From assembly GCA_018383195.1 (NCBI GenBank), contig JAGZOP010000015.1, forward strand, positions 1 through 44,039: a stretch of DNA of 44,039 nucleotides. The letters are read 5' to 3'. Position 1 is the stretch's first letter, and every line of letters begins with the position of its first letter. Of this stretch, positions 17,665-26,595 are shown one piece after another. This DNA comes from Clostridiaceae bacterium (GTDB taxonomy: Bacteria > Bacillota > Clostridia > Oscillospirales > Butyricicoccaceae). A program made the translations under genes and the position numbers. The notes under the pieces were generated by a model, which was not told where the DNA came from, ran no database searches, and saw nothing but the letters and a program-made list of their open reading frames with translations.

Positions 17665-17710
17665 GGGAGTGAGAGGTTTGAAATGCTTCTGACTCCCCTT
17701 TGTTGTTTTT
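17665..17710 (+). terminator. Hairpin with T-tract between ftsL and the PBP gene (attenuator?)
   Basis: GGGAGT (17665-17670) pairs with ACTCCC (17692-17697). An inner AGAGG/CTTCT pairing extends the stem, and TTTGTTGTTTTT follows. It looks like an intrinsic terminator inside the dcw operon, so it may only partially terminate. Confidence 0.5.
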
Positions 17711-17767
17711 GGACGCCGAAAGGACGGAAACTGACCGGACGGCGCGTTATTCTGGAGGAACATCATC

Positions 17768-20233
17768 ATGCGGATACCCAAACCGAAAAGACGCGGCAAA
17801 AAGCCAAACAGCCAGATGCGCTGCCGCATTGCAGTGCTGATTATTTTCCTAGCCTGTCTGGGATTTGCAGCGGTCGGACTGCGTCTGTTTTGGATGCAGG
17901 TTGTGCGGTACGATTTTTATCAGGAAAAGGCGCTCAGCTTGCAGACGAAAGACGATGTGATTGAGCCGAAGCGCGGCACAATTTATGACCGCAACATGAA
18001 AGTGCTTGCGGAGTCGGCGGCAACCGAAACCGTCAATATCAACCCGAGCGGTTTGAAGGAATGGGTTGCAACCCAGAATAAAAAGATTGAGAACGCGAAC
18101 GAGAAAAACGAAACACAGACGCCGCTCCTGTTGCTGGAAAGCGTGCAGGAGGAGGTCGCTGAGATCTTGAGCAGCAATCTGGATCTGGTCTACGAGACCG
18201 TGCTGGAAAAGGTGCAGCGCGTCGATAAAATGTCGATCAAGATTCAGGGCGGTGTGGAAAAGGACATTGTCAACAAGATCAACGAGGACATGAAAGCGGC
18301 GAAGATTGACACCGGCTCGGGCAACTCGATTTATACTGAGCCGGATACCAAGCGCTATTACCCGTACAGCTCGTTCGCATCACAGGCGATCGGTTTTCTC
18401 AATAACAGCGGCGCGGTAGGCGGTCTTGAACTGCAATATGACGAGGTGCTTTCGGGCACAAGCGGCCGCGTGGTACGCGCGGCAAACGCACGCAATTCGG
18501 ATATGCCGTTTGAATATGAGCAGTATATCCCTGCCGAGGACGGCGCTTCGGTCGTTACCACGCTCGACGAGACGATTCAGCACTATCTGGAAAAACATCT
18601 GGAAACCGGCCTGACCGACAACCCGGCAGCGCGCGGAGGACTGTCCGGCATTGTCATGGACGTTAAGACCGGCGAGATTCTCGGGATGGCGAACATGCCC
18701 GATTTCGACGTTAATGAATACGATACGATTGAGAAGGACAGCCTGTACTATAATGAGTTGGTAACCGAGGTCGAGCAGTATTTCACCGAAAACGGCATCA
18801 ACGGCACGGTCGGGGAAGGTTTCTATACCGATGATCTTTGGGCGGAACTGCCTGAGGGACTGACGCAGGATCAGAAAAAGGATTTGAGCGCATTACGCGC
18901 CGATAAACTCCAGAAAATGTGGCGAAACCACATCGTTTCGGATACCTATGAGCCGGGTTCTACCTTTAAGCTGATGACGGTTGCTTCGGGCGTAGAGACC
19001 GGCACGGTCAGCCCGGAGAGCACCTTTGTCTGCGGCGGCTCGATGATGGTCAAAGGCTGGGATAAGCCCATCCGCTGCCACAAGACCGGCGGCCACGGTG
19101 CACAGACGCTCGAGCAGGCGCTTATGAATTCGTGCAATGTCGCGATGATGCAGATTTCGATGAAAATGGGTGCGTCCAACTTCTATGACTACTTTGAAGC
19201 GTTCGGCATGACCCAAAAGACCGGCATCGACCTGCCCGGTGAGGCAAACAATAAAACGCTCTTTTACGATAAAGAGGCATTGACCAAGACCCCGTCCAAC
19301 CTTGCGGTTGAGTCGTTTGGTCAGCGTTTTCAGGTGACGCCGATTCAGATGATTACCATGGTTTCTGCAATCGTGGATGACGGCAATCTCAAGACCCCGC
19401 ATATGGTGCGGCAGATTCTCAATTCTGACGGCTCGGTGCGCGAAACCATCGCGCCGGAAATCAAGCGTCAGGTGGTTTCGGCGGAAACCTCGGCGTTCAT
19501 GCGCGAAGCGATGGAAGCCGTCGTTTCCGAGGGCACGGGTAAGAACGCCTATGTCGCGGGGTACCGTGTGGGCGGCAAGACCGCAACCTCGGAAATTTTG
19601 AAACGGAAAACCGATGAGGAAGACCGTTATACCGCGTCATTTATCGGTGTCGCGCCCATGGACGATCCACAGATTGCCGTACTCGTTGCGATTCACGATT
19701 TGCCGGAGAGCGCACCGCATGGCGGCGGCGCGATGGCGGCGCCCATCGTCGGACGAATTTTGAATGACGTGCTGCCTTATCTCGGCGTGGAACAGAGCTA
19801 TGACGATTCCGAAAGCGACCGCCGGGAATATGAGGTGCCGAGCTTGATCGGAATAACGAAGGAAGAGGCCGAAAAAACCATCAAAAACACAGGATTGACC
19901 TGCCGTTTTGTGGGAGACGGCGATAAAGTGACCGATCAGGTGCCGACCGGCGGCGTCAAGATTCCGTCGGAGAGCAAGGTCATTTTGTACCTCGGCGGAG
20001 AGAAATCGTCTGAAATGATTACGGTGCCCAATGTGCTCGGGGAACATCCGTCCACGGCAAAGGATCGGCTGGAAAATCACAATCTGTATATGCGCCGCAC
20101 GGGCATCAAAACCAGCCAGACCAACGGCGGCACGATTGCGGTGCAGCAAAACCCTGCCGCCGGAACTGAGGTTCCTATTGGTACAGTGATTACAGTTTCG
20201 TTTGAGAACAGCACCGGTGTCAGCGACCGCTGA
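17768..20233 (+). CDS. Class B penicillin-binding protein with PASTA domains (FtsI/SpoVD type)
   Basis: A septal or spore-cortex D,D-transpeptidase, 821 residues. It has a basic N-terminus, one membrane helix (about 22-44), the PBP dimerisation domain (KRGTIYDRN) and the transpeptidase. The active-site serine is in S398-T-F-K401 and the second motif is S455-C-N457. The third motif reads K604-T605-A606 instead of KTG. Two PASTA domains (about 693-755 and 756-818) end the protein, as in SpoVD and many clostridial FtsI. Only one such gene is present, where Bacillus has pbpB and spoVD in tandem, so it may serve vegetative septation, sporulation or both. Confidence 0.93.
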   Translation: MRIPKPKRRGKKPNSQMRCRIAVLIIFLACLGFAAVGLRLFWMQVVRYDFYQEKALSLQTKDDVIEPKRGTIYDRNMKVLAESAATETVNINPSGLKEWVATQNKKIENANEKNETQTPLLLLESVQEEVAEILSSNLDLVYETVLEKVQRVDKMSIKIQGGVEKDIVNKINEDMKAAKIDTGSGNSIYTEPDTKRYYPYSSFASQAIGFLNNSGAVGGLELQYDEVLSGTSGRVVRAANARNSDMPFEYEQYIPAEDGASVVTTLDETIQHYLEKHLETGLTDNPAARGGLSGIVMDVKTGEILGMANMPDFDVNEYDTIEKDSLYYNELVTEVEQYFTENGINGTVGEGFYTDDLWAELPEGLTQDQKKDLSALRADKLQKMWRNHIVSDTYEPGSTFKLMTVASGVETGTVSPESTFVCGGSMMVKGWDKPIRCHKTGGHGAQTLEQALMNSCNVAMMQISMKMGASNFYDYFEAFGMTQKTGIDLPGEANNKTLFYDKEALTKTPSNLAVESFGQRFQVTPIQMITMVSAIVDDGNLKTPHMVRQILNSDGSVRETIAPEIKRQVVSAETSAFMREAMEAVVSEGTGKNAYVAGYRVGGKTATSEILKRKTDEEDRYTASFIGVAPMDDPQIAVLVAIHDLPESAPHGGGAMAAPIVGRILNDVLPYLGVEQSYDDSESDRREYEVPSLIGITKEEAEKTIKNTGLTCRFVGDGDKVTDQVPTGGVKIPSESKVILYLGGEKSSEMITVPNVLGEHPSTAKDRLENHNLYMRRTGIKTSQTNGGTIAVQQNPAAGTEVPIGTVITVSFENSTGVSDR

Positions 20234-20257
20234 TTTGGAAGAGCAAAGGAGAGTATC

Positions 20258-21694
20258 ATGAAATTATCGGAATTACTGCACGGCATTGCCGTCACGAAAA
20301 ATACAGTCTCAGGTGACCCGGAAATCGGTGAGGTGCGCTACGATTCGCGTGCTGTCCGCCCGGGCGACCTGTTCGTCGCCATTCGCGGCTATGAGACTGA
20401 CGGACACAAATACATCGCTTCCGCGCTCGAAAAGGGCGCGGCGGCTGTGGTCTGCGAGGAGGCGGATGCAGGCGTTCCGGCGGTGGTGACCGAAAATTCC
20501 CGCCGCGCGCTTGCTGTGATTGGCGCAAACCGCTTCGGCCATCCGGCAGAAAAAATGCAGATGATCGGCATTACAGGCACGAACGGCAAGACCACGACCA
20601 CCTATCTCATCAAGCATCTGCTGGAGGCGCAGGGGGCAAAGGTGGGGCTCATCGGCACCAACCAAAACCTCATCGGCGACGAAATTGTGGAAACCGACCG
20701 CACCACGCCCGAGTCCTACGAGCTGCACGCGCTGTTCCATCGCATGGTGGAAGCCGGCTGCACCCACTGCGTCATGGAGGTTTCATCGCATTCTCTGGTG
20801 CTCGACCGCGTGTACGGCATCCGGTTTGCAGTGGGCGCGTTCACCAACCTGACGCAGGATCATCTGGACTTCCACCACACGATGGAGGAGTACCGGCAGG
20901 CGAAGGCAAAGCTGTTCGCGATCTGCGATAAGGGCGTCATCAACATGGACGATCCAGCGGGCGAAAAGATGCTGCTGGACGCCAAATGTCCGGTCGAAAC
21001 CTTTTCTGCTGTGTGCGACACCGCGACCCTGACCGCAAAGGACATCCGCCTGCACGCGGACAGTGTGGACTTTGTCGCCTCGGCGGAGGAGGGCATTGCC
21101 CGCGTGCATCTGGGCATCCCGGGGCAGTTTTCGGTGGCAAACGCGCTCGCGGCGCTCGGCGTCTGCCGCGCGCTCGGCATGCCGCTTGCCGATGCAGCGC
21201 ATGCAATGGCGACCGCGCACGGCGTCAAGGGACGTGTTGAGGTCGTGCCGACCGAAACCGACTATACCGTGCTGATCGACTATGCGCACTCGCCGGACGG
21301 CGTGGAAAATGTGCTGCGCGCCGTGCGCGGATTTACCAAGGGGCGCGTGATTGCGCTGTTTGGCTGCGGCGGCGACCGCGATAAGACCAAACGCCCCAAA
21401 ATGGGCGCGATTGCAGCGCGGCTTGCGGATTTCTGCATTGTAACCAGCGATAATCCGCGCACCGAGCAGCCCGAAGCAATTATTGAGGATATCCTTGCGG
21501 GCATGCAGGACAGCAAAACTCCCAAGGAAGTCATCGTGAGCCGTCCGGACGCCATCCGCTTTGCACTTTCCATGGCGCAAAAGGACGATACCATTGTCCT
21601 CATGGGCAAGGGGCACGAAACCTATCAGGAAATCAACCATGTCAAGCATCATCTGGATGAGCGCGAGGTGGTTGCCGCGTATTTCGGCAAATAA
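20258..21694 (+). CDS. murE: UDP-MurNAc-tripeptide synthetase, meso-DAP-adding (MurE)
   Basis: Adds the third residue to the peptidoglycan stem peptide. It is 478 residues. The ATP loop is GTNGKTTTT (107-115). The substrate-selecting motif reads D398-N399-P400-R401, the signature of meso-diaminopimelate enzymes; lysine enzymes differ here. This predicts A1-gamma-type (DAP) peptidoglycan. It follows the PBP by 24 bases with ribosome site AAAGGAG. Confidence 0.96.
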   Translation: MKLSELLHGIAVTKNTVSGDPEIGEVRYDSRAVRPGDLFVAIRGYETDGHKYIASALEKGAAAVVCEEADAGVPAVVTENSRRALAVIGANRFGHPAEKMQMIGITGTNGKTTTTYLIKHLLEAQGAKVGLIGTNQNLIGDEIVETDRTTPESYELHALFHRMVEAGCTHCVMEVSSHSLVLDRVYGIRFAVGAFTNLTQDHLDFHHTMEEYRQAKAKLFAICDKGVINMDDPAGEKMLLDAKCPVETFSAVCDTATLTAKDIRLHADSVDFVASAEEGIARVHLGIPGQFSVANALAALGVCRALGMPLADAAHAMATAHGVKGRVEVVPTETDYTVLIDYAHSPDGVENVLRAVRGFTKGRVIALFGCGGDRDKTKRPKMGAIAARLADFCIVTSDNPRTEQPEAIIEDILAGMQDSKTPKEVIVSRPDAIRFALSMAQKDDTIVLMGKGHETYQEINHVKHHLDEREVVAAYFGK

Positions 21695-21695
21695 G

Positions 21696-21725
21696 TCTGG
21701 ATTTTTAGAGTGATTGTGCTATAAT
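21696..21725 (+). promoter_or_regulatory. Possible internal promoter before murF
   Basis: A perfect TATAAT (21720-21725) lies in the 112-base murE-murF gap. The candidate -35 (TCTGGA, 18-base spacer) is weak. Confidence 0.4.
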
Positions 21726-21806
21726 GCATTACGCAGATTAAGATTGAAATGCGCCTTCGGCAGTTTGCGCGGAGACGCAGAAAGCACAGGGCGGAGGATA
21801 AAGAAA

Positions 21807-23171
21807 ATGGAACACTTTCTGCTGTCGCAGGCTGCCGCATGGACGCATGGCGAAGCATGCGGCGAGGCTGAGATTACAAACGTCGTAAAGGATACGGGCG
21901 AAGTGACGCCGGGGTCGCTGTTTGTTGCCATCAAAGGGGAACGGTTCGACGGGCATGATTTTATCCCGAAGGCGATTGAGGCAGGCGCCGCTGCGGTCAT
22001 GACTGCGCGCAGGGAGGAGAAATACCCGGTTCCTGCGCTCTATGTAGAGGACACCAGACAGGCGATGCTCGACCTTGCGGGCGGCTACCGCGACCAGTTT
22101 GATTGTCCGGTGGTGGCGATTACCGGTTCGGTCGGCAAGACAACCACCCGCGGCATGACCGCCGCCGTACTCAGCCGGATGTACGATACGCACGCGACCC
22201 GCGGCAACCTCAACAATCAGCTCGGCATGCCGCTGACTGCTTTAGCACTGGAATCCCGTCATGAGGCAGCCGTCTTTGAGATGGGGATGTCGAATTTCGG
22301 CGAGATCGCGTCCATGGTGGACTGCGGCAAGCCGAATATCGCAGTGATTACGACGATCGGCACCTCGCACATCGAGTTTCTCGGCTCGCGAGAGGGCATC
22401 TGCCGCGCAAAAATGGAGATCCTGGATGGGCTTGCGGCACGCGGCGGCGTGGCGGTGCTGAATGGTGATGAGCCGCTCCTGTGGGAAAAGCGCGACCGCA
22501 TCTACGGCCGCAAAGTCTGGTTCGGCATGGAGAATCCGGAATGCGACGTGCGCGCGCAGGATATTGAGAGCACAGCGGACGGTGTTTCGTTCACCCTTTG
22601 CCTGCCTGAGACGGCATTTCCGGTGCAGCTGCATCTGCCGGGCGTACATAATGTCGGCAACGCGCTTGCCGCCGCCGCAGTCGGCTGGCTGCTTGGCGTG
22701 GATGCGGATGACATCAGTGCGGCGCTTGCAGAATACCAGCCGGACGGCCGCCGGCAGCAGCTTTACGAGAAAAACGGCTTCACCATCTATGAGGACTGCT
22801 ACAATGCCAGTCCGGATTCCATGCAGGCGGCACTCCGCGTGCTGGGTGCGCAGCATGGACGCCGCTTTGCGGTGCTCGGCTCTATGCTCGAACTGGGAGA
22901 GCACGCGGCGGAGGGGCACCAGCAGGCAGGTTTTGCAGCGGCAAAGAATGCCGATGCGCTCTATTTGTTCGGCGGAAATGCTGCGGATCTGGCTGCGGGT
23001 GCACGCGAGGGCGGCATGGCAGAGGAACAAATCCGGATGTTCGACACGCATGAAGCTATGGCGGACGCGCTGAAAGCCGCTGCGCAGCCGGGGGATGCGC
23101 TGCTCTTTAAGGGCAGCCGCGGCATGCGCATGGAGAATGTATTAAAGTTATTCCTGGGGGAGGAAGTTTGA
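21807..23171 (+). CDS. murF: UDP-MurNAc-tripeptide--D-Ala-D-Ala ligase (MurF)
   Basis: The last cytoplasmic Mur ligase, adding D-Ala-D-Ala. It is 454 residues from the ATG at 21807, which follows GGAGG. A 31-codon upstream in-frame extension has no homology-like features. The ATP loop is GSVGKTTTR (107-115), with NLNNQLGMPL, and a Mur-ligase C-terminal DCYNASPDSM stretch. Its stop TGA shares one base with the mraY ATG, so the two are tightly coupled. Confidence 0.96.
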   Translation: MEHFLLSQAAAWTHGEACGEAEITNVVKDTGEVTPGSLFVAIKGERFDGHDFIPKAIEAGAAAVMTARREEKYPVPALYVEDTRQAMLDLAGGYRDQFDCPVVAITGSVGKTTTRGMTAAVLSRMYDTHATRGNLNNQLGMPLTALALESRHEAAVFEMGMSNFGEIASMVDCGKPNIAVITTIGTSHIEFLGSREGICRAKMEILDGLAARGGVAVLNGDEPLLWEKRDRIYGRKVWFGMENPECDVRAQDIESTADGVSFTLCLPETAFPVQLHLPGVHNVGNALAAAAVGWLLGVDADDISAALAEYQPDGRRQQLYEKNGFTIYEDCYNASPDSMQAALRVLGAQHGRRFAVLGSMLELGEHAAEGHQQAGFAAAKNADALYLFGGNAADLAAGAREGGMAEEQIRMFDTHEAMADALKAAAQPGDALLFKGSRGMRMENVLKLFLGEEV

Positions 23172-24220
23172 TGAAAACCATTTTACTGGCTGCGGCGATT
23201 GCATTCGCGGTGACCGCAGCCATCGGCATGCCGGTCATTCACTGGCTGCGCAAGATGAAATTCGGTCAGAAGATCTTGGAAATCGGTCCTAAGTGGCATA
23301 TGAACAAGCAGAACATCCCGACCATGGGCGGCTTTATGTTCATGATCGGCATTGTCGTGAGCATGCTCATTGTGGGCGCGTACCTGTTCTTTGAGCAGAG
23401 CAGAATGTCGGGCGATGTCACCGCGCAAGGTGGTATGACTCACTTTGGTATGATGCCGGGTCGTGCGTCTGTGTATTTTTCGGTGCTGTTTATTGCCCTC
23501 GCCTATGGCTTGGTCGGCATGATTGACGACTGGGCGAAGATCAAGAAAAAGCAGAATGCTGGTCTGACCCCGATGCAGAAGCTGCTGCTGCAAATTGTCG
23601 TTGCAGCGGTGTTCCTGTCGCTGCTGCGGCTGACGGGCGGGCTCAGCTCCGGATTGTGGATTCCCGGACTGAACATCACGCTTGAGCTGCCTTGGGTAGT
23701 GTACCTCGTGTTTGCGGTTGTTGTAGTGGTCGGCTGCGACAATGCCGTGAACCTCACCGATGGCATCGACGGGCTTGCGGCGAGTGTGACCGTGCCGGTC
23801 GCAATCTTTTTTGCAGCGGTCGGATATTGCCAGCAGAATCCGGGCGTCATGGCGTTTGCGGGCGCGCTCACCGGTGCGCTGCTCGGTTTCCTGATTTTCA
23901 ACTTTAACCCTGCCAAGGTCTTTATGGGCGATACCGGTTCGCTCTTTCTTGGCGGCGCTGTGGCAGGTCTGGCATTTGCGTGCGATATGCCGCTGATGCT
24001 GCTGCCGGTCGGTCTGATTTATATCTGCGAGACGCTGTCGGTCATTTTGCAGGTATCCTATTTTAAAGCAACGCATGGAAAGCGCCTGTTTAAGATGGCG
24101 CCGATCCATCATCATTTTGAAATGTGCGGCTGGGGCGAGCGCAAAATCGTCGGCGTCTTTACCGCCATCACCATCGTTATGTGCATCCTTGCGTGGATGC
24201 TGTTCCGCGCTTCGCTGTAA
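23171..24220 (+). CDS. mraY: Phospho-MurNAc-pentapeptide-transferase MraY
   Basis: Forms lipid I by moving phospho-MurNAc-pentapeptide to undecaprenyl phosphate. It is 349 residues with about ten membrane helices. Family motifs are present: PTMGG near the N-terminus, DDWAKI, NAVNLTDGIDGLA, NFNPAKVFMGDTGS and APIHHHFE. The ATG at 23171 follows GGGGGAGGAAG. The next gene of the usual dcw order, murD, is missing. Confidence 0.97.
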   Translation: MKTILLAAAIAFAVTAAIGMPVIHWLRKMKFGQKILEIGPKWHMNKQNIPTMGGFMFMIGIVVSMLIVGAYLFFEQSRMSGDVTAQGGMTHFGMMPGRASVYFSVLFIALAYGLVGMIDDWAKIKKKQNAGLTPMQKLLLQIVVAAVFLSLLRLTGGLSSGLWIPGLNITLELPWVVYLVFAVVVVVGCDNAVNLTDGIDGLAASVTVPVAIFFAAVGYCQQNPGVMAFAGALTGALLGFLIFNFNPAKVFMGDTGSLFLGGAVAGLAFACDMPLMLLPVGLIYICETLSVILQVSYFKATHGKRLFKMAPIHHHFEMCGWGERKIVGVFTAITIVMCILAWMLFRASL

Positions 24221-24256
24221 GCGGGAGGGATGCGCGCAGGATTGGAAGGAGTCTCT

Positions 24257-25432
24257 ATGCCACCGAAAACGGTACAACTTTATGAACGGGAACAACGTCC
24301 TCCTGCGCCGCCGCGCGCGGAGGCCAAAGGTCTTGGAAAACTGGATCTGCCGCTGCTCGTTGTAACGCTGCTGCTGCTCATCGTCGGGCTGATTGCCCTG
24401 TTTTCTGCAAGCTATCCGGCAGCGTTGTATAAATTCGGAGATCCGCTGAAGTTTATCCGGAATCAAGGCGTGTTTGCAGTGATTGGCGTTGCAGCCATGC
24501 TGTTCGTATCGGTATTTGACTATCACATCTATACGCGCTTCCAGAAGCCGCTGTTTGTAGCTGGCATGGTGCTTCTGATTCTGGTGCTGATTCCGGGCGT
24601 CGGTATCAACCACAACAACGCGACACGATGGATCCATCTTCCAATTTTGGGCGAGTTTCAGCCGTCCGAACTGATGAAAACGGCGGTGATCCTGTCGTTT
24701 TCCTATTACGCGGCGCGGGCAGGGGAAAAGGTCCGCACAATGCGCGGACTGCTGCCCTTTGGCGCGGCGATTGCGGTGGTTGCTGTTCTGCTGTATCTGG
24801 AGCCGCATTTGTCTGCGACGGTAATTATCATCGGCGTGGCGCTGTGCATCCTGTTTGTGGCGGGGATTAAGGTCTGGTATTTCTTCCCGGCGCTTGGCGT
24901 GGGAGCTGTCGCGTTTGCTTTGGCGTACCAGACCGACCGCTTCGCCCACGTGCGCAACCGTATTGCGGTATGGCTCGACCCGTTCATCGATTTCCGGGAC
25001 CTCGGATGGCAGGCGGGAAACAGCTTTATTGCAATCGGTTCGGGCGGCATCTGGGGCGTCGGGCTCGGACAGGGACGGCAGAAACATCTGTATCTGCCCG
25101 AACCGCAGAACGATTTCGTTTTTTCATCGTGGTGTGAGGAAACCGGCATCATCGGCGCGCTGCTTGTGATGGTTCTGTTCGGATACCTGATTTACCGCGG
25201 ACTGCATGTTGCACGCAATTCCAAGGATAAGTTCGGCTGCCTGATTGCGGTTGGCATCACTTGCAAGCTGGCAATCCAGACGCTCATCAACCTGTTCGTC
25301 GTCACCGGTCTGTTTCCGGTTACGGGCGCAAGCCTGCCGTTTTTCAGCTATGGCGGCACCGCTCTGCTCATCCAGCTCGGCGAAATGGGGATTTTACTGA
25401 ATATTTCGCGCAGCGCAAAGAAGAAGGAATAG
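24257..25432 (+). CDS. ftsW: Lipid II polymerase FtsW/SpoVE (SEDS family)
   Basis: A SEDS-family peptidoglycan glycosyltransferase working with a class B PBP. It is 391 residues from the ATG at 24257 after AAGGAG. A proline-rich cytoplasmic N-tail is followed by about ten membrane helices. Hallmarks: FQPSELMKTA, EPHLSATVI, QNDFVFSSWCEETG and FPVTGASLPFFSYGG. It is SpoVE-like by position between mraY and murG. Its probable partner is the PASTA-domain PBP of this cluster. Confidence 0.94.
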   Translation: MPPKTVQLYEREQRPPAPPRAEAKGLGKLDLPLLVVTLLLLIVGLIALFSASYPAALYKFGDPLKFIRNQGVFAVIGVAAMLFVSVFDYHIYTRFQKPLFVAGMVLLILVLIPGVGINHNNATRWIHLPILGEFQPSELMKTAVILSFSYYAARAGEKVRTMRGLLPFGAAIAVVAVLLYLEPHLSATVIIIGVALCILFVAGIKVWYFFPALGVGAVAFALAYQTDRFAHVRNRIAVWLDPFIDFRDLGWQAGNSFIAIGSGGIWGVGLGQGRQKHLYLPEPQNDFVFSSWCEETGIIGALLVMVLFGYLIYRGLHVARNSKDKFGCLIAVGITCKLAIQTLINLFVVTGLFPVTGASLPFFSYGGTALLIQLGEMGILLNISRSAKKKE

Positions 25433-25446
25433 AGGGGGATACTACC

Positions 25447-26571
25447 ATGAAGCTTTACATTACAGGCGGCGGCACGGGGGGGCATGTCACGCCCGGGCTT
25501 GCCATTGCCCGGTATTTTCAGCAGAAGCGGCCGGATACCGAGGTGCGTTTTGCAGGCACCAGCAAGGGTATCGAGCACCGGCTTGTGCCGCGTGAGGGAT
25601 ATCCGCTGGATATTATTGAAATTACCGGTCTGCGCCGCTCGTTTCGTCCGGACGCCATTGGGCACAACATCGGCGCGGTATACCAGACCCTGACTGCGCA
25701 GAACAAAGCAAAAAAACTGCTCAAAGAGCATAAACCCGATTGCGTCATTGGCTGCGGCGGCTATGTGAGTTTCCCAATCGTGAGCGCGGCGCAGAAACTC
25801 GGCATCCCGACCGTCCTGCTTGAGGTCAACGCCCTGCCCGGGGTGACCACAAAAATGCTTGCAAAAAAGGCAAAAAAGGTGCTCGTTTGCTTTGAAGAAG
25901 CCCGCGCGCTGCTGGGCGGCGGGGACAATATCGTGATAACCGGCGCACCGGTGCGCACCGAAATTGTATTTGCCGACCGTGCGGCAGCGCGCAAAAAGCT
26001 GGGACTTTCCGAAGATGACCGCATGGTGGTATCGTTCTGGGGGTCGATGGGCGCGAAATACATGAACGAGCATATGGCAGATATGATTGCGCTCGAGGCG
26101 GCGCAGGGCGTAAAATTCCGGCATGTGCATGCAACCGGCTCGGCGGCGTTTGAAACCGTCAAAAAAATGGTTGCGGATAAAGGGGTGGATCTGAAACAGC
26201 ATCCCAATATCCGGCTGACCGACTATATTTACGATATGGCAGACCAGATGGCGGCGGCAGACCTTATCATCTGCCGTGCGGGCGCGGCAACCATCGGCGA
26301 GCTGTGCGCGCTCGGACGCGCCTCCATTATGGTGCCGTCGCCCTATGTCGCGGAAAACCATCAGGAAAAGAACGCGCGGGCGCTGGAAAGCGCAGGCGCG
26401 ACCCAGGTGCTGCTTGAGAAGGATGCAAGCGGAAAAACGCTGCTCGATATGACTGCGGCGCTGCTTGCGGACGATGCGAAGCGCGAGGAAATGGCAGTCT
26501 GCGCGGCGCGGCTTGCAGCACTCGACGCAGGAGAAAAAATTTATCGGCATATCTTAGAAGCCATTGGGTAA
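25447..26571 (+). CDS. murG: Lipid II synthase MurG
   Basis: Transfers GlcNAc onto lipid I at the inner membrane face. It is 374 residues, beginning at ATG 25447 with ITGGGTGGHVTPG (H13 conserved). UDP-GlcNAc binding is marked by RAGAATIGEL and PYVAENHQEKNA. The normally conserved HExN segment reads LEVN (125-128), so its His is Leu. The rest is typical, so activity is likely. It sits directly after ftsW. Confidence 0.95.
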   Translation: MKLYITGGGTGGHVTPGLAIARYFQQKRPDTEVRFAGTSKGIEHRLVPREGYPLDIIEITGLRRSFRPDAIGHNIGAVYQTLTAQNKAKKLLKEHKPDCVIGCGGYVSFPIVSAAQKLGIPTVLLEVNALPGVTTKMLAKKAKKVLVCFEEARALLGGGDNIVITGAPVRTEIVFADRAAARKKLGLSEDDRMVVSFWGSMGAKYMNEHMADMIALEAAQGVKFRHVHATGSAAFETVKKMVADKGVDLKQHPNIRLTDYIYDMADQMAAADLIICRAGAATIGELCALGRASIMVPSPYVAENHQEKNARALESAGATQVLLEKDASGKTLLDMTAALLADDAKREEMAVCAARLAALDAGEKIYRHILEAIG

Positions 26572-26595
26572 TCGCTTGAAAGGACAGGTGGACGC

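Noticed and set aside
23183..25087. A 634-codon open frame antisense to mraY and ftsW
   Set aside because: It is a mirror of GC-rich codon bias in two clear membrane-protein genes; its translation is low-complexity His/Arg/Gln-rich with no ribosome site or family motif.
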